DNA of 7,582 nt from Niastella sp. GTDB lineage: Bacteria > Bacteroidota > Bacteroidia > Chitinophagales > Chitinophagaceae. The translations under genes and the position numbers were made by a program. Below the pieces are notes generated by a model that ran no database searches, was not told the DNA's origin, and saw only the letters and a list, made by a program, of their open reading frames with translations. Each line of letters begins with the position of its first letter. Within the stretch, counting starts at the first letter, position 1. Of this stretch, positions 1 through 4,898 are shown piece after piece. The stretch lies in NCBI GenBank assembly GCA_021154515.1, contig JAJKIL010000252.1, positions 1 through 7,582 of the forward strand, in the 5' to 3' direction.

Positions 1-92
1 CTTCAGCACAACGCGTATACTGGTTTAAAAAAGGGTTCGAAACCGGCGATGTAAGTCAGGGCAACACTTTTAATGATCCATCATTGAATTAA
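1..92 (+). CDS. C-terminal end of a YpfJ-type neutral zinc metallopeptidase (partial, 5' end outside window)
   Basis: The frame beginning at base 3 reads 29 codons to a TAA at 90-92. The tail contains AQRVYWFKKGFETGDVSQ followed by GNTFNDPSLN. This matches the conserved end of the putative neutral zinc metallopeptidase family (E. coli YpfJ type, Pfam Zn_peptidase PF04228), whose C-terminus carries a QR-x-x-WF-K-x-GF-x-(S/T)GD-x-x-Q-x-x-TF pattern. The metal-binding HExxH site would lie upstream and cannot be seen. The family is usually membrane-anchored or secreted, and its substrate is unknown. The reading frame is clear; the family call rests on this one motif, so it is good but not certain. 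The next gene starts 43 bp later on the same strand, so co-transcription is possible. Confidence 0.72.
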   Translation, partial: SAQRVYWFKKGFETGDVSQGNTFNDPSLN

Positions 93-121
93 TTTTTTTC
101 TGCCGCCTGGCATTATTTTTT

Positions 122-220
122 AAGACAGTAACGGTATGAGACCGTTTACCTTTCTTATCAGCATTTGGGTACTGTCTTGTAATGGTTCCCCTGGCAATAA
201 TTTACCCAAGCAAGACAGTA
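122..220 (+). repeat. Three alternating copies of AAGACAGTA around a start codon
   Basis: AAGACAGTA occurs at 122-130 and again at 212-220. Its exact reverse complement TACTGTCTT lies at 170-178. The central copy can therefore pair with the first (9 bp, enclosing the ATG at 136-138) or with the last (10 bp counting G179-C211), but not with both. The first copy is in the leader; the other two are coding (the VLS of the lipobox region and the KQDS of the linker). The alternative pairing resembles an mRNA switch that would hide or free the start of the lipoprotein gene, but the function is inferred only from complementarity. Confidence 0.45.
130..146 (+). promoter_or_regulatory. Hairpin with the lipoprotein start codon in its loop
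   Basis: AACGGT (130-135) and ACCGTT (141-146) are perfect inverted repeats separated by the 5-base loop ATGAG, whose first three bases are the start codon of the META-domain lipoprotein. The stem is only 6 bp, so it may be chance. If it forms in RNA it would present the initiator codon in an exposed loop, nested inside the longer 122-130/170-178 pairing. Confidence 0.3.
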
Positions 221-633
221 CACAACCTGCCATAAAAGATACACCTACGGCACAAGCTCTTGTGCCTGAAAAGGATACCACCAAACTGGGCGGGCAATGG
301 TTTTTACAACCCGTACTGCCTTCAGACACCGCGATAGGTAAAGTACCCCGGTTGGTCCTTGACCTTTCTACAAAAAAGTTTACGGGCAATACCGGGTGTA
401 ACAGCATGAGCGGACAGTTTGATTTTACCGATTCAACCCTGCAGTTTAATCAGCGGATCATTACTACCAAAATGGCTTGTGTGGGCTATAACGAAAAGGC
501 ATTTTTGGAAAGCCTGCTGCGCACCAACAGTTATAAACTGCAAAGCGGCATCCTGATCTTGATGTTCGATCAAACAGAGTTATCACGCTGGACGCGTAAA
601 GTAACGCCAAAACCGGTTATTAATAAGGCTTAG
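136..633 (+). CDS. META-domain (HslJ-like) lipoprotein
   Basis: A 165-aa protein. It opens with a short lipoprotein signal peptide (MRPFTFLISIWVLSC) whose lipobox VLSC puts the lipidated cysteine at residue 15. A Ser/Thr/Pro/Lys-rich linker follows to about residue 48, then a META domain at about 48-152. The domain shows the family hallmarks GNTGCNSMSGQF (83-94) and ITTKMAC (109-115) followed by a helix ending FLESLL; the cysteines are C88 and C115. META domains occur in E. coli HslJ, a heat-inducible envelope lipoprotein, and their biochemical role is not settled. The protein should sit in the periplasm or outer membrane. ATG 136 is the only ATG that includes the signal peptide. No Shine-Dalgarno is visible, as is usual in Bacteroidota. 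Its TAG stop overlaps the stop of the convergent PAP2 gene by 4 bases, and a set of complementary repeats surrounds its start codon. Confidence 0.88.
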   Translation: MRPFTFLISIWVLSCNGSPGNNLPKQDSTQPAIKDTPTAQALVPEKDTTKLGGQWFLQPVLPSDTAIGKVPRLVLDLSTKKFTGNTGCNSMSGQFDFTDSTLQFNQRIITTKMACVGYNEKAFLESLLRTNSYKLQSGILILMFDQTELSRWTRKVTPKPVINKA

Positions 634-1355
634 GCCTCCGGATCAGTTCTGGTTACAGGGGATTTTTTCAACCCTGCGGGTTTTATGCGATCAATCATAT
701 AGGAGCTGAGGAACAACCAGGTTGAACCAATGGAATAACCCGCCAGCACATCGGTAAAATAGTGAACCCGTAAATAGATCCGGCTAAAGCCTATACACAA
801 CAACAACGCGATAACCAATAGCAGTAAAGTCCATTTAAGCATCGGGTGGGCTTTCTCTTCTTTCCAGATAATGATCATCAGCAAACCATAAAAACAAACG
901 CTCATAAAAGCATGACCGCTGGGAAAACTGAGTCCCTGGGCGGGCGCGAGCAATGGGATCAGCGGGCGATGGCGGTTAAACAGTAATTTCAATCCAAACA
1001 TAATAGACACGCTGCTGATAGCAATGGCGCTCACCTTTATTGAATACCGGCTTCTTTTTTTAATCAGGAAATAAATACACAACAACACATTGGCAGGGAT
1101 CAGAAAGTAATGGGAGCCAAAAAAAGTAATGCCCTCCATAATATCAGTCATACTATTACTAACCAATGAGTGGGCAAAAGCAAAGGCTTTTTCATCGGCG
1201 CCGGTTTTATCGAGATAAAAAACCCGGTAAGCAATGAAAAAAAAGCTGAAAAGACTGATCGTAAATACTAAAACGAGGATGATCAGTTCTTTTGACAAAA
1301 TGACCACTTTGTCGGCTACTTTCTTTTCTTGGGGCGACAGATCGATTTGTGTCAT
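630..1355 (-). CDS. PAP2-family membrane phosphatase (phosphatidic acid phosphatase type 2)
   Basis: A 241-aa integral membrane protein with all three PAP2 catalytic motifs intact. These are KLLFNRHRP (K123 to P131, KxxxxxxRP), PSGH (145-148) and SRIYLRVHYFTD (191-202, SRxxxxxHxxxD, with H198 as the expected nucleophile and D202). About six hydrophobic segments are visible (roughly 24-46, 84-99, 107-124, 150-165, 173-190, 204-220), the usual topology for this family. Such enzymes dephosphorylate lipid phosphates such as phosphatidic acid or undecaprenyl pyrophosphate, with the active site facing the periplasm; the substrate here cannot be told. The start is ATG at 1355, 21 bp downstream of the helicase stop, so it is probably co-transcribed with the helicase. 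Its TAA stop (630-632) interlocks with the TAG of the convergent lipoprotein gene, leaving no room for a terminator between them. Confidence 0.92.
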   Translation of the reverse strand: MTQIDLSPQEKKVADKVVILSKELIILVLVFTISLFSFFFIAYRVFYLDKTGADEKAFAFAHSLVSNSMTDIMEGITFFGSHYFLIPANVLLCIYFLIKKRSRYSIKVSAIAISSVSIMFGLKLLFNRHRPLIPLLAPAQGLSFPSGHAFMSVCFYGLLMIIIWKEEKAHPMLKWTLLLLVIALLLCIGFSRIYLRVHYFTDVLAGYSIGSTWLFLSSYMIDRIKPAGLKKSPVTRTDPEA

Positions 1356-1376
1356 ATGCTATTCAGTTAATGCCAG

Positions 1377-3623
1377 TTAATCAGCGGCTTTACTTTCCTG
1401 TAACCATTCCCTGTAATATAAAACTGCCCTTATTTCGCCATACGAATAAGCCTCACCCAGTTTTTCTTTAACCGGATTAGTGGCGGCAGTTTGCAAATTC
1501 AACTCCTCTACGGTCTTGAGAATAACCGTTATTTTATTTTCAGTAACAAGTTCCTTTACATCCAGCTCACCTGTTCTGATAAAAGATGCCAGGTGGGTTT
1601 CAATGGTTGAAGGGGCCAGTTGTCGCAGGTTTGCTATTTCGGCAATGTTCTTACCTTCTTTAAACAATTGCAGGCTTATCCGGTTCGAATCGCCTTTTTG
1701 TGTTTTGGTGGTTTTCTTCCCGGCTTCTTCAACTGTTTTTATGGTGTCGGCTCTTTTCTGGTCTTCTACCAGTTGCAACAGATCAGTGGCCTTTGCGCCT
1801 TTTACCAGTCCTTCAGTTATTTGAACAGCCTGTTGTAATAGTTGTTTTTTTCGTTGTGCCAACAACAGTAACTGTTGCAGGTTGGTCACGTATTTTTTTG
1901 CTTTGGGTTTTGGTTTTACTTCGGCCATATGGTTAGTAATAGCAGTTTCCATTTCATCCATAGCCTGTAAAAAGTAGGTACTACCGGCCGATACCCGTTG
2001 ATGGAGAAACTGATAGCCATCCTGCTGGGCGTTGGGTAAAAGCTGCTCCAATTGCCGGGTGAATTTATCAGCCATTTCCTGCTGTTTTAAAACAGCATCC
2101 AGTAAGTGCTGACCCCAAATGATGCAGGCGTTTTTATCGGGTATCGTGCGCTTTTCATAATCATCATAATGAATTTGAAGGCCTTCAGCAAGTTTTAGCC
2201 AGTCGAAGGTTTGCACCAGGGAGCGGGTTATAAACAACTGTTGTTCCTGCTGTAATTCCTGTGCCAGCTGATCTTCTTCCTGTTCCAGCCGGGTAAATTC
2301 AATAACCCTTGTATCGGTATTTATTCCGGAAGGATGAATGCGGGAATAGAGCACCAAACCCGCCAGCGAGGTTAACCGGCTAAGGGCCACATACACCTGT
2401 CCGGGTGCAAAGGAAGCGCCCGCATCGATGATGGCCTTTTCAAATGTAAGACCCTGGCTTTTATGAATGGTGATGGCCCAGGCCAGCCGAACCGGGTATT
2501 GTTTAAAAGAACCAATCTCTTCCTCCTCTATTTTATCATCTTCATTATTATACTGGTAGCGAATGGCCCGCCAGGTCTCTTTTTCCAGCAGCATGTCGTG
2601 TTCATCCCCATCAAACCGCACAAAAACGTCCTCACCGCTGATACGGGAAACGGTGGCGATCTTGCCATTAAAAAATCGTCGTGATTCGCCTTTGTCGTTC
2701 TTGATGAACATGATCTGGGCGCCTTCTTTTAATTGAAGCAGCTGGTCGGCCGGGTAAGCCCGGTCATTAAAATCGCCCGTGATCTCAGCCTTGAACCCGC
2801 GGGATTTGCTGGAAAGTTTTTCCAGTTGATTCTGGTTGATGGTATCGGCCTTTGCATTATGGGTGGTAAGCGTGATATAGCTTTCATTATCTGAACTTTC
2901 ATACCCCGGCAGGTAATGCTGGTGCAACAAATCAAGGTCGACAGCAGTAACCTTATTATTACGGATATTATTGAGCACGCCAATAAACTCCTGTTCGTGC
3001 TGACGGTAGATCTTTTTTAACTCCAGGTACAACGGTGGTTTTTGCTGCAGTGCCTGGGCATCGAAAAAAAAGGGGCTCTTATATTGATGTTTCAACAGGT
3101 CCCATTCTTCATTTTTCACCACTGGTGGCAATTGAAACAGGTCACCGATGTACAACATCTGTACGCCGCCAAACGGTTCGTACTGTTTTTTTCTAACATG
3201 ACGCAGAATGCAATCAATTTCATCGAGGATATCCGACCGCAGCATGCTTACTTCGTCGATGATCAGCAGTTCCAGTTCCTGCAGTAATATCTTTTTATCG
3301 TTGTTAAGGCGCAGACCTGCAAGCAGGGTTTGCGGGGTGTTAAAGGAGCTATTACTGTTCCAGCCACTGGGCTGGGCGGGTAAAAACGAGCCATGGGGCA
3401 GCTGAAAAAAAGAGTGCATGGTTACGCCGCCCGCATTAATGGCGGCCACGCCGGTTGGCGCCACCACCGCCAGTTTTTTAAAGGTGTTTTCCCGGATGTA
3501 TTTTAAAAAGGTGGTTTTGCCGGTGCCTGCTTTTCCGGTCAGAAAAAGATGGCGGTTTGTTTGATTCACAAACCGAACAGCCAGTTGAAACAGTTGATTG
3601 GATGTATCGGTAGAAAAAGCCAT
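1377..3623 (-). CDS. PIF1-like superfamily 1 DNA helicase with C-terminal HTH_40-like domain
   Basis: A 748-aa ATP-dependent helicase. Visible motifs in order are Walker A GKAGTGKT (30-37), motif Ia VAPTGVAA (54-61), Walker B LLIIDEVSM (119-127, DE at 123-124), motif III GDLFQLPPV (160-168), KKIYRQ (203-208), the UvrD_C_2-type motif V region from YPVRLAWAITIHKSQGLTF (376-394), and motif VI GQVYVALSRLTSLAGL (408-423). A Gln/Glu- and Lys-rich helical linker (about 445-640) leads to a C-terminal domain at about 645-738 (SLQLFKEGKNIAEIA, then APSTIETHLASFI) that resembles HTH_40, known from RecQ-family and YpbB proteins. Its likely role is unwinding DNA in replication, repair or processing of structured DNA. 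The frame stays open upstream to a TTG at 3671, but the first ATG is at 3623 (MAFSTDTSNQ), just before the conserved N-terminus, so I chose it. The gene runs divergently from ORF6N and precedes PAP2 by 21 bp. Confidence 0.93.
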   Translation of the reverse strand: MAFSTDTSNQLFQLAVRFVNQTNRHLFLTGKAGTGKTTFLKYIRENTFKKLAVVAPTGVAAINAGGVTMHSFFQLPHGSFLPAQPSGWNSNSSFNTPQTLLAGLRLNNDKKILLQELELLIIDEVSMLRSDILDEIDCILRHVRKKQYEPFGGVQMLYIGDLFQLPPVVKNEEWDLLKHQYKSPFFFDAQALQQKPPLYLELKKIYRQHEQEFIGVLNNIRNNKVTAVDLDLLHQHYLPGYESSDNESYITLTTHNAKADTINQNQLEKLSSKSRGFKAEITGDFNDRAYPADQLLQLKEGAQIMFIKNDKGESRRFFNGKIATVSRISGEDVFVRFDGDEHDMLLEKETWRAIRYQYNNEDDKIEEEEIGSFKQYPVRLAWAITIHKSQGLTFEKAIIDAGASFAPGQVYVALSRLTSLAGLVLYSRIHPSGINTDTRVIEFTRLEQEEDQLAQELQQEQQLFITRSLVQTFDWLKLAEGLQIHYDDYEKRTIPDKNACIIWGQHLLDAVLKQQEMADKFTRQLEQLLPNAQQDGYQFLHQRVSAGSTYFLQAMDEMETAITNHMAEVKPKPKAKKYVTNLQQLLLLAQRKKQLLQQAVQITEGLVKGAKATDLLQLVEDQKRADTIKTVEEAGKKTTKTQKGDSNRISLQLFKEGKNIAEIANLRQLAPSTIETHLASFIRTGELDVKELVTENKITVILKTVEELNLQTAATNPVKEKLGEAYSYGEIRAVLYYREWLQESKAAD

Positions 3624-3796
3624 GGTCTCACTCACTTTGCGGCAAGATAAGTAATGGGCCAGAAAGGGCAATTATAAAATGATCTTAAACAAGTTCCTGG
3701 ACATTGGGATGTCTGGCACTGTTAGTATTAATAAATAACTTATAATTGTAATATTTGAACTGCCCACAGATACCATTAAATCTTAAAACTGCTTTT
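3624..3796. other. Divergent intergenic region between helicase and ORF6N genes
   Basis: This 173-bp spacer must hold the promoters of both diverging genes. It is very AT-rich near 3720-3760. I looked for the Bacteroidota sigma pattern (TTTG about 19-21 bp upstream of TAnnTTTG). There is an AATATTTG at 3750-3757 pointing toward ORF6N, one mismatch from the -7 consensus, but no TTG at the right spacing, so no promoter is called. In-frame TTG codons at 3671 (-) and 3755 (+) could extend either gene, but both added stretches look non-coding. Confidence 0.5.
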
Positions 3797-4372
3797 ATGG
3801 ATGAAAATACTATTCACCAATTAATTCATGAAATTGATGGTTATAAAGTGATGCTTGATTTTGACCTGGCTGAATTATACGGAGTGTCTACCAAAGCATT
3901 GAACCAGGCAATGAAGCGCAATCTTGATCGCTTTCCTCCGGATTTTTGTTTTCAATTGACCAAAGAACAATGGGATTTTCTAAGATCACAAATTGTGATC
4001 TTAAAAAATAAAGTGAACGAAACAATTGAAAATCAACGACATTTGAGGTCACAAATTGTGACCTCAAGTTCAAAAATGGGTGGTTCCCGGTATATGCCTT
4101 ATGCTTTTACAGAACATGGCGTTACCATGCTGGCCAGTATTTTAAAAAGCGAAAGAGCTGTAAAGATGAACATTGCCATTGTTAGAGCCTTTATAGCCAT
4201 GCGAAAGATAAGCATGCATTATAATGAATTGGCTGAAAAGATTAGAGAATTGGAAATCAGGTACAACAAGCAATTTTCTGATATCTATGATGTGCTTTTG
4301 GCCATGCAGGGAGACAAAAAACAGCTGGATGATTTTGCTAACCGGGAAAGAATAGGGTTTAAATTAAAATAA
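3797..4372 (+). CDS. ORF6N-domain DNA-binding protein with duplicated LRSQIV segment
   Basis: A 191-aa soluble protein. Residues about 5-135 match the ORF6N domain (Pfam PF10543), a phage-derived DNA-binding domain related to KilA-N and Bro-N proteins. Recognisable blocks are DGYKVMLDFDLAELYGV (14-30), the segment RNLDRFPPDFCFQLTKEQW (41-59) and the hallmark YMPYAFTEHGVTMLASIL (99-116), then a helical, charged tail (about 136-191) probably used for oligomerisation. Function in chromosomal copies is unknown; a phage or mobile-element regulator is plausible. Between the FQLT and YMPYAFTEHG blocks the motif LRSQIV occurs twice (62-67 and 83-88), and each copy is encoded by a perfect palindrome. 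An upstream TTG (3755) would add 14 residues of unlikely sequence, so ATG 3797 was chosen. GC is low (17/60 at 3961-4020, 20/60 at 4201-4260, versus 35/60 at 2341-2400 in the helicase), which suggests horizontal acquisition. Confidence 0.9.
   Translation: MDENTIHQLIHEIDGYKVMLDFDLAELYGVSTKALNQAMKRNLDRFPPDFCFQLTKEQWDFLRSQIVILKNKVNETIENQRHLRSQIVTSSSKMGGSRYMPYAFTEHGVTMLASILKSERAVKMNIAIVRAFIAMRKISMHYNELAEKIRELEIRYNKQFSDIYDVLLAMQGDKKQLDDFANRERIGFKLK
3975..4009. repeat. Intragenic palindrome 1 in the ORF6N gene
   Basis: The arms AAGATCACAA (3982-3991) and TTGTGATCTT (3993-4002) are perfect reverse complements around the single base 3992. Pairing continues outward through 3975-3981/4003-4009 with one mismatch (3980/4004), so each arm is 17 bases. 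The centre TCACAAATTGTGA is identical to that of palindrome 2. It encodes L-R-S-Q-I-V-I-L, and because it is palindromic the reverse strand reads a near-identical LRSQFV peptide. Confidence 0.9.
4043..4067. repeat. Intragenic palindrome 2 in the ORF6N gene
   Basis: The 12-base arms TTGAGGTCACAA (4043-4054) and TTGTGACCTCAA (4056-4067) are perfect reverse complements around the single base 4055. The centre is exactly 63 nt from that of palindrome 1, so both sit in the same codon phase (L-R-S-Q-I-V-T-S here). Relative to palindrome 1 it has A-to-G changes at 4045 and 4048 matched by T-to-C at 4065 and 4062, which preserves pairing. Beyond the palindromes the flanks of the two copies show little similarity. 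Confidence 0.9.
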
Positions 4373-4597
4373 TCCCTTTAACCTTAAGGTTTGCTCGCAT
4401 TAAATATTCTTATATCAAAAACTATTCAATGCAAAAAGGTTATTCTAAAGGATTTTTGATGGGAATTATATAAAATGGACCAGCGGGAACGTCATATTTT
4501 AAGCCACGAAATACTAAAAACTGACTTTTTTTTATGATCCAGATAATTAAAAATGGGGTAAATTGTAGAAATGACCTATATTAGCAGTGGCTAAATG

Positions 4598-4625
4598 AAA
4601 AAAGCCACCTGTAGAAACAGCTGGC
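4598..4625 (-). terminator. Terminator-like hairpin reading on the minus strand
   Basis: Read on the minus strand, GCCAGCTG, a 6-base loop TTTCTA and CAGGTGGC form an 8-bp stem with one internal G-G mismatch (stem 4604-4611/4618-4625), followed at once by six T residues (4603-4598). This is the form of a rho-independent terminator for leftward transcription. No intact leftward gene lies upstream of it before the TPR-like gene, so it may be left over from a lost gene. An alternative 6-bp pairing GTGGCT/AGCCAC (4587-4592/4603-4608) overlaps the same bases. Confidence 0.45.
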
Positions 4626-4755
4626 CTCTAACGATTGCTTGCCATATGAAAAAAGAGATAAATCTATTTGTCTTTTTGAATACCGCGCATTAACTTGCCG
4701 TATTCTTTTTTGAGCCTCTAATGATTGCTATATACACTAACGATTGCTTCCCATA
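4624..4755. repeat. Three copies of the short direct repeat CTAAYGATTGCT
   Basis: The 12-mer CTAA(C/T)GATTGCT occurs at 4628-4639, 4718-4729 and 4737-4748. Copies 1 and 2 share the upstream extension GCCT (GCCTCTAAYGATTGCT, 4624-4639 and 4714-4729). Copies 1 and 3 share a downstream extension, giving 19 bases with one mismatch (4628-4646 and 4737-4755). Read on the minus strand each copy is AGCAATCRTTAG, which can code for Ser-Asn-Arg/His-stop. The origin is unknown. Confidence 0.7.
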
Positions 4756-4814
4756 ACCATTTGCTCATTTGCTGAATCAAAAGTAGGATGTAAATCCGTA
4801 CCTTTCAAAACATC
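4628..4814 (-). pseudogene. Possible decayed minus-strand gene ends
   Basis: Three short minus-strand frames look like protein C-termini. One (4814 to 4740, stop at 4737-4739) contains LHPTFDSANEQMVMGSNR before the stop. A second (4717 to 4667, stop 4664-4666) reads RLKKEYGKLMRGIQKDK. The third ends HMASNR with its stop at 4628-4630. The first and third share an M-(G/A)-S-N-R-stop ending encoded by the direct repeat, and a terminator-like hairpin lies just downstream on the same strand. No start or upstream body remains, because the frames are closed by stops at 4815-4817 and 4718-4720. I do not recognise a parent family. The frames may be fragments of duplicated 3' gene ends, or chance. Confidence 0.25.
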
Positions 4815-4898
4815 TTACTACCGGTTTAATTACGCCAAGGGCGTGAAAAAAATCCTAAAACCTTTGCCGGTATTGAGTTTCAGACAAATTTCATAATT

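Larger units (their letters stand above)
4373..4898. other. AT-rich intergenic region without an intact gene
   Basis: About 526 bp lacking any convincing complete ORF. The plus strand holds only very short frames (for example ATG 4475 with 20 codons and ATG 4646 with 15 codons), which I do not regard as genes. A 12-bp palindrome AACCTTAAGGTT (4380-4391) follows the ORF6N stop. The stretch from 4373 to about 4580 otherwise shows nothing recognisable. From 4598 to 4815 there are three copies of a short repeat, a minus-strand terminator-like hairpin and short minus-strand frames resembling C-terminal ends of proteins. The promoter of the TPR-like gene must lie near the right end but is not identifiable. 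Confidence 0.6.

Noticed and set aside
1364..1381. Direct repeat CAGTTAAT, CAGTTAAT between helicase and PAP2 genes
   Set aside because: Two 8-base copies in an AT-rich junction are easily chance and suggest no specific function.
3640..3676. Weak leftward promoter for the helicase (ATTG, 19 bp, TATCTTGC on the minus strand)
   Set aside because: The spacing fits but the -7 element matches only 4 of 6 fixed positions and it lies very close to the start codon.
3888..4073. Minus-strand frame encoding LRSQFV twice opposite ORF6N
   Set aside because: It exists because the two palindromes read alike on both strands; there is no start context or other coding evidence.
4380..4391. 12-bp palindrome AACCTTAAGGTT after the ORF6N stop
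   Set aside because: It has no loop and no T-tract, so it is not a terminator, and it does not resemble the intragenic palindromes.
4475..4537. Short plus-strand frame of 20 codons from ATG 4475
   Set aside because: Too short, no homology recognised, and it lies in AT-rich DNA with frequent stops.
4628..4748. The GTTAG-containing repeats as integron attC-type recombination sites
   Set aside because: The sequence after GTT does not fit GTTRRRY, no matching RYYYAAC partner with a pairing arm is seen, and the 19-nt spacing of two copies is too short for cassettes.
4799..4866. Candidate Bacteroidota -7 promoter elements TACCTTTC (4799-4806) and AACCTTTG (4859-4866) before the TPR-like gene
   Set aside because: Each has one mismatch to TAnnTTTG and neither has a TTG element 19-21 bp upstream.
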